NCBI RefSeq assembly: GCF_003073045.1
Contig: NC_037592.1
Location: 2,205,371 to 2,269,370, forward strand
Direction: 5' to 3'
Length of the DNA stretch: 64,000 bases
DNA from: Pomacea canaliculata
Taxonomy: Eukaryota > Mollusca > Gastropoda > Architaenioglossa > Ampullariidae
Shown here piece by piece: positions 11,301-24,800 of this stretch. The notes under the pieces were generated by a model that saw only the letters and a program-made list of their open reading frames with translations, did not search any database and had not been told where the DNA came from. A program made the translations under genes and the position numbers. Positions within the stretch are counted from its first letter, which is position 1; the number at the start of each line of letters is the position of its first letter.

Positions 11301-12456
11301 ACACGAAGGATTCATTTAGTATAAGCCGGTGTGTGGCATCACCCTTACTGTAGCAACTATGTTATCATGACATGTCCCCTCAGTCACTATCGTGTACCTT
11401 TATTTCAGGAAAATCAACAACAGCATTGTCTACAGCTAAAATATTGTTCCTGCTGCTGGAAATTCTACTAATGTTGTATTGTTTGAACTTTCACCTACAT
11501 GCTGCTAGCATCTTACTACCTTAGACGATTACCAGCGTACTGTAACTTTCGTTTTATCAACCTTTTCCTTTTTTCTGTGAACTTTCTTTGTTTCAAGTTC
11601 CCCGTCTTTGTTCCTGGAGAAGACATAAACTGGAATGTCTGTGTTTGCATTGTGATCCAACTTTAACTGTAGCCGCACGTCCTGTCCTCCGATGGTCACG
11701 TGAACGCTGATGTCTTCGGGCATCGAGTGGTTTACGGATTCGGATTCGCTGGACATGGACACGGAGGCTGTGGTAAAATCTGGATAAACACACACAAACT
11801 TTCGGTCCAAAAACCTGAATTTATATAACATGGATGAGCAGGAGAAAATAACACCATTCAATTTCTCCTTCTTACTGTTTATTGTTATTATTATTGTTGT
11901 TCATGTGTTTTTCGGCTAGGTTGTCCTACAGAACCTTCGAGATGATGAGCCTTCCAAAACTTATAATATTAAGGACATCTAAGGCGCAACTAAAGATTGA
12001 TGCAAAGTCCCTGCCACTCGGCCTACCTGTCCAGATATACCTGGCCTTTACATCATCCAATAGAAAAATGTACTTTATTTTTGACAATATCACACTTATT
12101 CAACTTTAGCTATATATTCGTTTATTTTACTCGCTGTTTGCACTTTTAAATATGTGTTATGTAAACTTATGTTTTGTGGGTAGTCTTTCCATTTGATTTC
12201 CGTTTAAATATTTACTTATTTATAGGTGAAACATAATACTAAGCATTTTGCAGTTGTATTGCTTAAAAATATCCGAATCAATTGCTTCGCTTTCATCTGT
12301 CAAATATTTTTCCTCATTTTAGCCATTCTTTACTCATTTTCTCAATAATTTGCTACCTTAATGTCTTGGTTGAAACCGAACATCAAACCTACCCTCGCAC
12401 GAAGCGCTGTGCACGAAGATCAAAAGCAGCAGAAACATTTCCACAGGTGATTCCAT
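2353..12456 (-). CDS. ADAMTS-like secreted zinc metalloprotease, copy 1
   Basis: Eighteen exons, 5' to 3': 12393-12456, 11562-11779, 11151-11237, 10554-10794, 9920-10103, 9547-9640, 9254-9337, 8401-8552, 7943-7995, 7424-7535, 7160-7330, 6244-6382, 5554-5670, 5034-5085, 4622-4774, 3737-4236, 3079-3219, 2353-2564. All have GT-AG borders and agree in phase except one base missing in exon 16. Length is about 924 residues. Order: signal peptide (1-20), M12B propeptide (about 22-210, basic run EKRRKKKK near its end), catalytic domain (about 245-480) with zinc motif HEMGHSLSAKHD at 425-436 and Met-turn NNIMA at 447-451, ADAMTS-type cysteine-rich domain (487-590), module A1 (590-640), module B1 plus Thr-rich linker (641-807), A2 (808-854), B2 (855 on) and a hydrophobic tail ending WMWTIISLLKI. 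Family knowledge says secreted or surface matrix proteolysis; the substrate is unknown. There is no thrombospondin repeat, as in C. elegans MIG-17. The 1-nt shift at 3918-3921 leaves it open whether the gene is intact. Confidence 0.88.
3737..4140 (-). repeat. ACC/GGT coding repeat: Thr-rich mucin-like linker of copy 1
   Basis: The second part of exon 16 is built from ACC-type triplets and reads as a mostly threonine linker of about 135 residues with scattered Pro, Ser, Ala and Ile. It includes two near-repeats of a longer unit, seen as GGTGGTCATTGTTGTCGTGG on the plus strand around 3,830 and 3,922. The donor at 3735-3736 (ACC|GTAAGC) matches the donor of the equivalent exon in copy 2. The Thr-rich frame breaks at 3918-3921, where a run of four G on the plus strand replaces the run of five in the sister unit at 3825-3829; the Thr frame resumes one base off. 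Other-frame readings (poly-His, poly-Val) are shadows. Confidence 0.85.
6143..6175. repeat. (GGA)n trinucleotide repeat in intron
   Basis: About eleven tandem GGA units lie in the intron between exons 12 and 13 of protease copy 1, 69 bases from the exon 12 donor. No coding role is visible. Confidence 0.9.
6621..6677. repeat. 12-bp perfect inverted repeat (small hairpin or MITE remnant)
   Basis: TAGGGGAGATAA at 6621-6632 is matched by its exact reverse complement at 6666-6677 with 33 bases between. It sits in the intron between exons 11 and 12 of protease copy 1. It could be a short foldback element or the fused ends of an internally deleted transposon. Confidence 0.7.
8131..8382. repeat. 28-29 bp minisatellite, nine copies, beside an exon donor
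   Basis: Nine tandem units of the form CACGCACTCACAGACATGCA plus a short variable end (CGTGTTAG, CGTGACTAG, CGTGTCTAG and similar). The last unit is partial and ends about 18 bases from the exon 8 border at 8401 in protease copy 1. Most units carry ACGTG. The variable ends alternate between a few types, as expected from unequal exchange. Confidence 0.95.
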
Positions 12457-12652
12457 TGTACTGCTTGTTCGTCCAGAGAGAAGCACGTGCGCACGATGTG
12501 TTTGGTGCTACTGTGATATTATAGTTCAGCTCAGGTAAACCCGAGGGTCACTCTCCGAGGTTGCACGAGAAATCGTAGATAAATTTGAGCACTACCTTTA
12601 TTTGCACAGTCCATTCAGGAAGTGGCCATAATTTAGTGCCTCAATCAGTTTT

Positions 12653-12730
12653 AATCAGTGTCCTGGAAACATGGCCATACATTCTTGTGTGTATTTACTT
12701 GCTAGACATATTGCCGGACAGTCGTCTGCT
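12653..12730. other. Conserved upstream block of protease copy 1
   Basis: About 78 bases starting AATCAGTGTCCTGGAAAC lie roughly 200 bp upstream of the copy 1 start codon. A clearly similar block occurs at 27,800-27,878, upstream of copy 2. It may be part of the duplicated promoter or a dispersed repeat; two occurrences cannot decide. Confidence 0.6.
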
Positions 12731-13479
12731 GTGACATCTTACAGCAATCGTTACAAAAGTCCACCTGTGTACCTGAGACAGTTCTTGCCTTGTTGGAGAC
12801 TGCTTTGGTTTGCTAAATAATAGTCAGTATTCACACGTACCTCAAATTAAAATAAGCAAACGCACCTCATCAGAGTCACGAAGCCATAATAACAAGCACT
12901 AGGTGAAACCAACGGTTTGTAATTTATGAAAGTTTCTCGTTGGTTTAGTTTAATAAAGGTGATATGCTTTTAAATGCATGTGATTGTTCGGGATAAAAAT
13001 ATGTTCATGGTATTATGACGGCCGACTCTCTGTGACTAACCTGTAACTACACACAAGAATGTGAGGCCACAAATTGTGCCAAGAGACAAGCACAGAACTA
13101 TCCGATGATATCCGATAAAAACACCCATCAAGATTTATGTTTTCTGTTTCCGTTGCCGCTCGTTATCCAACGGCTGGATGTAAGAAATTTTGCTGCACCA
13201 GCCGTTACCTGTTGATTCCACTATTCAACAATTCAAAGAAAACTTCAGTTTAACATGCGAAAAATGTGTAGGGAAAAAATGGCGACGGCCTTCCCATAGT
13301 ATCATGTGTTTCCGATCATTTTGTTTTAGAAAACGAGATTGTGAACGTGTTGGACAATTTTGTGTCCGACAAATCCAAAATTGATTGTTATCTAGGTAAT
13401 GCAAACAGATCCATAGTGTTTCTGATAATTAAAATCGGTGTATCCTTTTCTATCATGATTTGACAGTAAATAGGTGTTT

Positions 13480-13650
13480 TGCGGTGGAGAAAACCGGCGT
13501 CACTCACAGAGAGTATTCCGAAACGAGATCTGAACCTAGAGCCTCTCATTAGTGGTGACAGCAAGTATTTTAACCCCTACACTACCGGACCCTCCCTTTT
13601 CCCTCTCCAACCCTCAGGTGGCCGGGTAGCCACTCAAAAGCCTGGGGAAC
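13480..13650 (-). mobile_element. tRNA-derived SINE
   Basis: Read on the minus strand, a head with an A-box-like TAGTGTAGGGGTTAAAAT is followed about 45 bases later by a B-box-like GGTTCAGATCTC. A closely similar head is found at 25,265-25,440 (minus) and a fragment near 63,080, so this is a dispersed family. Boundaries are approximate. Confidence 0.6.
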
Positions 13651-14034
13651 ACAGCAACATAGGTATCAACCTGTACATAATGTCGATACTCTGTTTGACT
13701 TTCCACCCGTTCTCTAAGCAAAAGATTTATCACCTGGTGTACCGGTTATCACTAGAGAATTATTATCTGTTAAAAAAAAAATACACGAGAAGGAAGTCTT
13801 CCTTGATCGTCGTCAATCCAACTGCATCAGAGCATTGAGGTTCATCATAAATTCGTCTACCTTCTGAGTTTGCAGGTTGAATTCTTATTTGTACTGACGG
13901 AGCTGGGATGGGCTTCATGAGTGGCTGTCTGGGAGGCCACCAGAGATTTTTAAAATGCTTTAGCAGCATTGACATGAGAAGACACTCGACAGCTGCACTT
14001 TAGGGCCAGACGGTTTAAAAGGCGTGAGTTAGAT

Positions 14035-14080
14035 TGACAGACAGACAGACACACAGACAGACAGACACACAGACAGACCG
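14035..14080. repeat. GACAGACACACA short tandem repeat
   Basis: Alternating GACA and CACA units in about four cycles; a simple repeat with no other signal. Confidence 0.85.
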
Positions 14081-15553
14081 GGTACACGATGCCACTTGAC
14101 GGGTGGTTCCAGGTGTGGCGTGCAGTACGTGCAATACGTTAGATTGTTTATACAACAGGAAGACACTGCATGTAGTCATCTACACGAGCATAGTGAGGTT
14201 TGTCTTTTCATACAAAACCCGCATGTACAAACTGTTTATAAATTCTGTAAAGTACAGCACTCATCTTTAGTTCTATTCTACCGACAAGAATAAAACTTTA
14301 TTAATCATCTTATTTTTAGTGTTAAATTCCTCAGTCTTGCATCTTTTATTTAGTTGTCGAAAAAAACACTGATAATTCTGGTTGTTTGCTAATTTACATT
14401 ATAGCATAGTCTCTTCTGTATTTTATATATATATCACTTTCGCCTTACATCCAAATAGTATGATAAACTAGTTGCCTAGTAAGTTATTATGTTTAGTGCA
14501 TATTTCCCGAGACAAGTACGGAGATTCATATTTATGTTGGAGTGCTTTTTCGGAAAGAAGAATTTGTTCAGTGAAGGTGTGTGTGTGTGTGAATCTTACC
14601 AACCAACTGACCGGAAACAGCGAGTCTCTCTAAAGGAAAGTCGAGACTTACAGGGTATTTAAGTCTGAGTCACTTGATTTTGTATTTTACACTTTGTGTA
14701 CACATCTTTTAACTTTGTTTCTTACCAACATGTATAATTCGTTTTATATGTATCTGACACAATGATGCATATCTCTTCCATGTGTGTGTCACCACCCTGT
14801 AGGATTTGCTTTGCCCCATGTCCATGTAATACAGTTGTGAAACAATTTCTTTGATCTTTCATGTGTGTCTGCAACCTGTGTAACTTGCTTGTCTCAGTGT
14901 GTACATGTCTCTTCCATTTGTGTTTCGCCAACCTGCATCATGTGATGTTCCTCTGCTGAGTCCCTTCATATTTTTATGTTTATAATTGTAAATTGCTTTA
15001 ATTTAATTTTTCTACTACAATAAATTAAAAACTGTGTGACTTCACAGTTGTGATTATGTTACTTAGACAACAATAATGTGATTGCTCACAAGACTTATTC
15101 CTGTCAGACAACAAAGAAACTCCCACCTCCAGTCCTATCAGCCAAACAATTTACACAAAACAAACAGAAAGGCTACAATAAAGATACACTTCACATACAC
15201 ATTCAAACAACAGAAAGAACTGACTTTCATGTCTTTTTGTCAGCCCCACATTTGACTGTTTTGTCTTTTATTTAGCCCCACATTTAACTGAAGTTCATCA
15301 CATTTACTGGCTAACTTCACGTTTTGCATTTAAAACTGTAAGCACACTTGATATTTGTCTTCTGCACAACATCCTTGTGTTAGTATATACTTTCCAGTCT
15401 CAGTGCCTTTTATACCATATCCACACGTAGCAACCCACTGGTTGCCTTCAACTGACTACTTTATGAATAACATTCTACTGTGAACAATGACAAGTGTAAG
15501 AGGCTGTATTACCAACAAGAACAACAAAAAAAGTTTCTTTAGCATCACAAATA

Positions 15554-15559
15554 TTTATT
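15554..15559 (-). terminator. Candidate polyadenylation signal of protease copy 2
   Basis: TTTATT on the plus strand reads AATAAA on the minus strand, about 280 nt after the stop codon of copy 2 at 15,838. The position suits a 3' UTR end, but the hexamer is common in AT-rich DNA. Confidence 0.4.
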
Positions 15560-15837
15560 TTTTTCATCTCTTCTGGGATTAAACTCGGTTTGGCTAACTC
15601 ACCTGTTTGAGAGCAATACTCGGAGGAATAATGTCTAAAACAACGCATAAAAAGATAATGTTTGTATTTGTTATTGTGTTCGTCACGCGCACCTGTCACG
15701 TGTCTGTGCACATATTTCACTGTGTTTTAGTTCTGTGACGGTTCGTTTTGAGTGGTTTCAGAATTTCCGTTTGCGCGTGCCATCGTTATTTTGTTTCAGT
15801 TTTAGTTTAGTCATGGAGACTGGTCCTGAGCTGAGAT

Positions 15838-18800
15838 TCAAGAAAATCTTGTAACTGGCCAGTATGCTACCCAGGCAAGCACGTGCATCCACCCGATGAG
15901 CGAGGGTGTTACAGGTGGCGGCCACTGACTGGCTGTACTGTAAACCATGTGGTACGGAGCTCGATTGAGTGTGGAGGGCCGAGGGGTAGCCTGGGCGCAT
16001 GTCTGGCAGCACGCTTCCTTCAGTTCCACCTCACAGTCCCCCACAGGGGCGAACCTACACAGGGCAGGGTCTCTGTCCCCGAACTCGCAGCCTGAAAGAT
16101 GAAACGGAAAATGTTCAATCAAATGTAGCACGTGATCGAGTCTTAATAAATTACCCGGATGTTAAAGTCACCTGAAAAAAATTATTAAACATTTATTATT
16201 AAAAAATTTTTTTATTGTCATCCATTTTTTCGGTATCTCTCTCTCGTGATAATAATCAACTGACAAATTCTCGCAATGAGTCCATAACCATGCTCAGTGT
16301 TAGGCTTGAATTCAGGTCGAGGCTGTAATCCAGTGACCCGCAGGTCAAGACGATAACCTGATAAAACTACTTTTTTTCTTTACCCTTTCTTGCAATCGTC
16401 TTTGTGTAGCTCAGTAGCAATACAACCGACTAGAGGAGGAAAAGGGTCTCGTAGAGTGAATCTTTCGAGATCATGGCATCCTACAAAATAAGATGTTGAG
16501 CTGATTTAACTCCCATCTACTGACTTATTGCACCATTGCCCACAGACTGGGCCATCACCACGTGATCGGTGGGTACCCTTGCGTAAGAAAGCTGTTAGGG
16601 CGTGAGATGGTAATGACATGCAACTGACCTTTGACACCAGTGTAGAGGGAGCGGCAGGATGCGCAGCAGGAGGAGTTGATGTAGCTGTTGTAGCAGCTGC
16701 CTGTTGAGGCTCCGACAATGTCGCTACACGCTTTTCCTAGAACTCCATCCGGAGTGTCCATACATACGTCTGCAAAACGGATTCCGACTGATCATTAACT
16801 CATCCACCCGTCTAAAGATTCTAATCCTTCACAGTGACCACCACGAAATGATTACATCCATGAACATTCACACACACAGACACACCTGTGTACAGTCACA
16901 CCTACAGATCATGTGACCATTGACTTACGGTGTGCCCAAACCCAGGGAATCCTGGGAGTCCTGGTAGTAGAACTGCTGACAGGGGTGGATGTCTGAATGG
17001 TGTCGGGTGTACCGAGCAAGCAGGTGCCGCAACATTCGTCGAGCTGGTCGTCGCAGTCTGATGTAGTGCAGCCTGGGACTTTGTCTCCATAGTTACAGTC
17101 TTGTGGACAGACATTGCACGTGAACAGAATGATGTCAAGTGTCAAAAGCCTTTCTTTCTCTCCCGTTCTTTTATTCGTTCATTAAAAAATATATTCCTTT
17201 TTTCTCTCTCTCTTCTCTCTCTCTCTCTTTCTCTCTCTTTCTCTTCTCTTTCTCTCTTTCTCTCTCTCTTTCTCTGTATGTGTGTGTGTGATCAGTAACA
17301 GAAACAGGACGGGACAGTGGCTGAGGAAAAACCCCGACAAAAACAGAAGAATAAATTTTAAGGAAAACTGAAAAGTAGAGGCAATGGACGAAGACTAAAT
17401 AAAACAAAACAAACACGATGCATAAATGCCGAGGAACTAAAGACAGTGACTAGGAAAATGGAAGACAACCTGTAAACCTAGCACCTCGCCTTGTGTGCAC
17501 CCTCGGGGTTATTGAAATAAACTAAGATGAGAATGTTCTAGAACCTGTCCCTCACTTTCCAAGGGTGTGTAGTACTTGGCGCAGGAGGCGCAGCAGTAGC
17601 TGGAGATGTTGTCGTCGTAGCAGTTCCCGGGGTTGCTGGCGATCAACTCTGAGCAGGTCTGGTTGCTATTCCAAGCAAGGCCGGGCAAGTCGCCAAATGG
17701 ACAGTCCTCTGTCATCATGATAAATAACAAAGACGATGTAATAAATAACAGTGAGTCTCTGTGCATGTGTGTGTGTGTGTGAGGAAGATAGAATAGCATG
17801 CATTAGTGAAAGAAAGGCGTGTAGAAATTTGATAAGAGTAAAGGAACAAACTTTCAATAATTAGAAATCAATTCTCTATAAAATGCAGTTAATACTAGTC
17901 GACACTGACATTATTACTGACTTAGAAAGGTCCCAGTCTGTAGAACACTGGTGTGCTGAGTACGACCATGAATAGTTTTTAAAAGAGACTAGGAGAACTT
18001 AAAGCAGCCACTGGAACCTCTTGGTGATTTGAAGATGGTTGCCCTTTTAACGGGACTGCAGCAGGGAGATACACAATACATGTTTCTTATGTGAGTAGGA
18101 TAGCTGAACTTGCAGACAGAATGTAGAAGTTAGAGAGAAGAATATCCAGCACCCAGCTCTGGTCCAGCCTCACAAAGTCCTCTTACCACCCCTTCACATC
18201 AAACTGGGTTTAATGAAGAACTTTGTGACAGCCATGGACTTCGCCAGATTTCTATTCCTCCCTCTCTCTCTCTCTACTCCATCCTTCATCTCAGTCTAGA
18301 AGTCGACTTACCCTCCATGGCTGGCGCCTGGCTGTCGTACACACAGTCTCCGTTCACACACCACTGAAAAGTCAAACAAACATTTCTTTCGTGGATTGTT
18401 TTGTTGAAACTATTCGTAAACATAACACAAACCTTAAGACACACATACAATTAGACTTTAATATGAATATGTTAGTGTGTCTATGTGCGTGCGTGTCTCT
18501 GTGTGTGTGAATTTATGTTGGCCTTTATTTCTCTTTTTTTTCTCACACCTCTCCTTTATAGTTGGAGTTGTATGGACATCTTGTTTAGTTTGGTCCTTGC
18601 TACTCATTGAGGGGAATAGGGCTGATTACTGGTGCGGTTTCTGTACCAACTTTTGTTGTACATGAATGGGTGGTTATGTAAAAGAAAAATACCACCCCAA
18701 CCTGGAGGGCCAGGTGCAACATTGTAGTCTGGCCTCTCCCCTGACACACCTGTTTGTCTTGGTTGCACCTGTCAGGAGCACGAGATTCCTGCCGACATGA

Positions 18801-21800
18801 CTCTGTGGCCCTACAAGGCATTCAAACCACTACAGGTAAGCTGCACCAATAGGTGGTCAAACATGCAACATATCATCTCTTTTTCACCTTCTTGTCTCCA
18901 CACGAGGTTCCTCTGGCGGCAACACGCGGATAGCAAAGGTCGTCGGTGAGCGAGTCACAGTACAGCTTCATGCAGATGTCAGATGGAGACGACACTAAAC
19001 CCTGAAGGAAAATGAAAAAAAAAATGCTCATGATAATCTGTGAGACACGTTCCTGATAATCTATACGACCTATCTTTTCATGGTAATTTATAAAACAGAA
19101 CTTCGTGGTAGATGTGCAGGTGACCTGTGGTGAGACGTTTTTCTGACAGTTTATAAGGTGTTTATGAAAGCTCATAGAACAGGTAGGACAGTTCAGAAGA
19201 CAGACTGTCACCCTAATTATAACACACCACTAAAACTCGTGGTAATCCAGGATTTTGTCATGTGTTTGTTGAATCTGTAAAACAAGCTAAAAGATGTTCA
19301 TCGAGAGCTAGGGAAGGACGGTCTGTCCATTTTGTGTTGTCCAGGGTACGTCAGTCGTTAGCTTTAGACTTTCAGCAAATTTGAATTTAGAGGTAGATGG
19401 TTCAAGTCTCAATCGACCCAGTGACTGGAGACCTCACCCTGCCTATTTCCTCATGAATACCTGATTTTTCAGTGGATGTAAACCCATTGCAAGCAAGTGG
19501 AATGTACTCCGCCTTTCATTTTGTAACCATTGACGACCTTCATGTATATTATGCAAACTCGTTTTAAGACTGTTAGAAAGATTTTTTAAAATAAAAAGCA
19601 CAGAGAGCAATAGAAAGACCAGAAAAAAGCTCACAGCCTACCCGACACATTCTTGACTGTGGCCCATACACCTGTCTGCACTGGGCATCGTAGTCATACA
19701 CCTGTCCGGGCTGCTGGCCGGACACGTCCGGGACAATTGTGTCGGGTGTTAGGGTGTTGTACAGACATTGATGTCCTCGTCTACACATACACACACAAAT
19801 AAGCAAAAATAAATAAATGGCTAGTATTTCTCGCTGTACGTCATGTGTGTAACGGCTTCTGGCTTCCTTCATACCTGTTCAAAATCTCTTTTCTGTAAAA
19901 TGAGTCGTTGTCACGATAAACCACTTACATTTCACTGCCCCTGTGGCTGCTAGGCGATGGGAGCTTTATTTGTCTTTCTCTTTTTCTTTTTGATATATAT
20001 ATATATCTGTTTTTATGTGTTCGTGCGTGCGAACTACTGATATGTTGCCGCATTTTCAAGATACATGTACACAAAACACGATATTAACCACGGAAGGGAA
20101 AATAAAATAATGAAGAAAAGAAGAATGAAAGGAGAGACAGTTGTCGGTCAATGGCTCGTGCAGAAACTTACGTCGTTGACATCGTCTGCCTCAGAAAGTC
20201 GTTAAAGTAGTTGACACTACAATGAGAAAACCTCCAGAGACTGTGTCTGTCTGTCACGTTTAACGGACTGTAGGTGGCCGCCATGATGTTCTCGTCGTCC
20301 TGGCTGCAGCTGTTGTCGTCCCCATCATGGTTTGCGCTCAAGCTGCACGAGGCAAACAAAATGACACGACATTGCTTTCGTTAAAAGGCAATGGTACAGT
20401 GCATGTTCCATCCCAAGGACGACAGAATTAAGTATCCTTGACAGTCTGGTATCAGAAGTACTTGTGACCCAGTAAATAAACAATTCAGTTGATATAAACA
20501 TGCGAGCGCACACACGCACGTACACACGCACGTACACACTCATTCATGTACCTGTGTCCCAGCTCGTGCGCCACAGTGAATGTGCACCGTAACCCCCCGA
20601 GATCTTCTATGATGGAGGCCGATTCGTCCGAACACAAAGTCCCAACATAAGAAACACCTGTAAACAGATCACGTGGTCAGTAGTGGCTCATTATTGTACA
20701 ACACTAATCATCCACTCCCCTTTCTCCATCTTGATATTTTTCCTTCTACTTAGGAATGACACTGCGATCGTCTTAATCCTAATCTTAAGCTAATCCTTCT
20801 CAATCACCGGCTCACCTAAAAGATCGTTGTCTTCAATGTCGTCTTTTTTACTGGTAAATGTATACCTGTACACAGAGATTTGTTAAAGGTTTCATTACTC
20901 TCTCTCTCTCTCTCACACACACACAACCACACACACACACGCAAGAACACAACCACACACACACACACAAACACAACCACACACACACAACCCCACACAC
21001 AGCCCTGTACCCCGAGAAAAGGGTGAGGTGGTCATAGTTGGGTAGCAGGTCCGAGGATGTTGCCCAGACTGAGAAGCTGCTCAGGGCATCATCAGCGTCC
21101 ACGTGATCATAGGGATAGTCCGTCACGCGCACTGACTCTGTCCACTCAGAGTCACCAGGCTCCTAAGGACATCACGAACAGTTTATTAAGACTGAATTCA
21201 AAATGTCCATTCCCCACCCGCCCCACTAGTTGCTGGAAACTATCATGTGAACGGCTCCTTGCATCTTCCACGTTCAGATCAGTGCAACCATTACACAAAT
21301 GAGCTTTAACCAATTCAACCATAAACAAAGTGCATTTGTCATTCATTACTGCATCAGTCTATGAACTTTGACATTACAACTCTGAACCTGACAAAGACAT
21401 AAATCAACAAAATCAACCAATTTGAATACCCAAGCAAAAAACAAAAGAAAACAAACAAAAAAGACAAAATAGAAGCTTATCCTGACAAAATAAAAAAAAA
21501 AAGCTCTAACAACATTGGTGATCAAAAGTCTGATGTATATCAAAGTTTTATCTTTTGTTTTCTTTAGTTGTGTTTGTGTTAATACAAGTGTAGGGTCTAC
21601 AGGGCCAAGAGGAGGCCATACCGTTGCTACTATCAGCGTGGACAGCCTGACATGGATGTTGTACCGGGATGAGGTCGTGCTGATTCCCTGATACATCATA
21701 TTCACCTGCAACCCAAAACACTACCATGTATAATGAAATACTACAGAGTAAAGTCTCTTGAGACAAAACTAATGTATGCTCAGTTTCAAAGTGTTACAGT

Positions 21801-24800
21801 TTTTTTTTATAGAGGTCAATTGAAGGTCTGTCTCCGGGTACTTTTTTACTTTAATTACTTGAATTAATTACTTAATTACTTCCAAACCTCTACGACAATA
21901 ATTTCCTCTAAATGAGACAATTTCAACAACTACTCAGGGGCTCTATTGCGGGGCAGGCAGACGAAGTATCTGCCTCGAGCCCCGCGCTTTTGATAGTCGT
22001 CATTGGCCCCGCGCTGTTATGAATGAAAACCATGGCGATCGTGGGGTGGAGGGGGCTGCCGACAAAATACATTTGGTGGCCTCACCCCCGAGAAGACAAG
22101 GGCGTAGTACTCAGGAAGTTTGTCCAAGACATCCAGTGCCTTCAGTTCCTCCGTAATTTCAGAGCTGGCGGAGTACCAGCTAGAAAAAAAAAAATGTACA
22201 TCATATCCATATAATGATCTCGAGGACATGGCTATTTTTTTTTAACAGTTTGTAAGGATAAATGGTCGCTATAGTCAGTGTTGCAGATTTCTGTTACAGT
22301 TTCTGAGAATTTAAATACTCGCTATAGTCAGAATTTCAACTGGTTTCACAGTTTATAAAATGTAAATACTGAATACAGCTCGTGCTTTGACACTCGTATG
22401 ACAATTAAAATACTGATTAAAGGAGTGTGTCAAGATTGAATAACAGATCATGGCAATTATTTTAATGATCACTTTGTTAGCCTGTGTTTCGATACTTACT
22501 TTGAGTAGACCCCGTAATCTGCGACAGCGGCAATGTCGATGTAGACATCCTGCCGGCCTGTGTGTTGTCCGCGCGCTGGTGGTGCTGTCGCTGGTGGTGT
22601 CAACAGCCGCTCGACGCCACTGACCTTCATCGCTCTCATTTTCTCCTCTCTGATTGCTGTTGACGAGTTCGTTTGTAAACAATATGTGAGAAAAATTGTA
22701 AACATCTGAACATCTAACATTACTGGCTCTTATTCAAATCCACGTAAAATTTACTTGAGACGCTTGTGCTTTGTTGAGCTACATAAGGTAGGCGCATGGG
22801 CATCACCACTGGGTTGAATGTACCGCTTATACGAGAAGCAGATTGTCAATGTTCATGCCTGCATCATGTCAATGCTCATGCTTGTGTCATGTCAATGTTC
22901 ATGCTTGCATCAAAATATCCGCTAAAAGATAGCCCCTCGCTAGTAGAGAGCAGTCGTCACCCGAGGAAAGTTCGAGAGCCTTACGTGGTGGGATGGCGTC
23001 TCCTCTCGGTGACCTGGACGCAGGTGGTCCTGAAGGCGCACAACGAACTCGTGGCTCTCTGCAGCCTCGTTCTGACCGCTCCCGGTCACGTCCCCGCCGC
23101 TAACGTCACGTCGTTTCACGTCGTGACCACGAAAACCTGTCTTTCCCGTCAGCCATCGCTGCTGTCGAGTTTCCATGGCGACGTTTGGCACTTTTAAGGT
23201 GGTAGACTTTTCCCCCAACTTGCAGCATGCCTTCCTGTGGTTTTCGTCTTTATTATTACACTCCACTTTAATTTACAACGACTACCATTCTTGTTATTTC
23301 ACAGATTCACTAACACTTTTGCTACAATTTGTCGCTGCAGCTGTTAACTTCAAAATATTACAATGATTGCTTCATCCCATGTGACAACCTTTAGCAATTG
23401 TTACTAGATGTACCTATTTCTGAGCCCAACATTACTGACAAATCTTTTTTATATTATAATCATTTGAATTTCTTCATAATAGGCGAAGTCTTTCGTGCTT
23501 ATCTTAATGACAACGTATAAAGTAGGGAGAGACCAGAGGAAAAAAATGTATTAAAGCATTCTAAAATAAAGTTCTAAGAGTAAATGTTAATACGTTTCAT
23601 AAGGGGCTGAAAGACTGGCATAAATGTGGAAGGGAAATCGTGATGCAAGTGAGCAGTTGGCTGGAACATAAAGCTGAGTTTTTGTGACAGAAGAACAACG
23701 GATGGTGCAAAATAAGTTGTATGGGAACTGTTGAGACTACTGACCAGGTGCAGGTGACTTTGTCCAGTCTCTGCCTCACGGTGCGCACTGATGACAGCCC
23801 CGTGTGCGACATCATGATACACAGCGAAATGCTACAGAAATACAGGCAATGGTGGTGAGGGAGGTTAACTCGCAGACACTTTCTGGAGAAGGTGAGTAAG
23901 GGACATAGCTGACAACTACCAGCAATGTTCATACAGTCAAATCTCCCTACTATGCCACCTACCGGGACCGAGCAAAAGTGGCATAGTAGCGAGAGTGGCA
24001 TAGTAGAGAGGGTTCGTAAAAACGGCTTTATTTGTTCAAGTTACCCGTCAGTCCAAAATTAAAAAGTTTTACCTAATACTGTATGTACAAAAACTCCTAG
24101 AACCGAGCAAAAGTGGCATAATACCGAGAGTGGCCTTCAAATGTGTTTCCTCGAGACTACAAAAGAAATACCGCTGAAATAGGCCGGCTGCTTGAAAGTA
24201 AAAATTTACTGGCCTGAGATACATTTAATATTTTAAATATGATCAGCAAACTCTTATGCTCCTCACTATCAATGATAACATGTTATAAACAAGCAATCAA
24301 TTGTTACTTCATTTTGTTAGCTAAACGACCAGAATAATGTAAACATATTAGGTGAAAAAAATCTAAATTGACTGGATTCCGAGGTTTTCTAACAGCGGTG
24401 AAATAATTTTCAACTTAAGCATACACAAATTTAAATCGTAACATTCGCATTAAAAATATTACTTTTAGCGAATTGTATTCACATGACTATTCATGTGCTG
24501 CCATAGTTTTGACTGAGGTTCGTTTTCTTATATAATGTACGATATTTACGTATAGATATACAAACCTTTTGCTTTTTTCTGTTAACTCTCTTTGTTTCAA
24601 GTTGTCTGTCTTTGTTCCTCGTGAAGACATAGAAGGGAAAGTCCGTGTTAGCATGCTGATCCAACTTTAGGGCCAGCTGCACTTGGTGACCTCTGATGGT
24701 GACGTTGACGGAGACGGTGTCTGGCATGGACTGGCTTGTGGATTCGGATTCACTGGACTTGGAAACAAAGCCCGTGACAAACTCTGCCACAGAAAATGTA

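Larger units (their letters stand above)
12457..15837. other. Intergenic region between protease copies 1 and 2
   Basis: This 3.4 kb spacer holds the promoter side of copy 1 and the 3' UTR of copy 2. I see a SINE at about 13,480-13,650, a GACAGACACACA repeat near 14,040, and a minus-strand AATAAA at 15,554-15,559. A degenerate long-period repeat at about 14,770-14,940 repeats a 'TCTCTTCCATGTGTG'-like phrase three times. No gene is recognisable in the short ORFs. Confidence 0.5.

Noticed and set aside
22940..23266. Reading the whole copy 2 propeptide exon in the frame of the 108-codon ORF
   Set aside because: That frame gives non-homologous sequence in the first part; copy 1 and the incoming splice phase require the other frame there.
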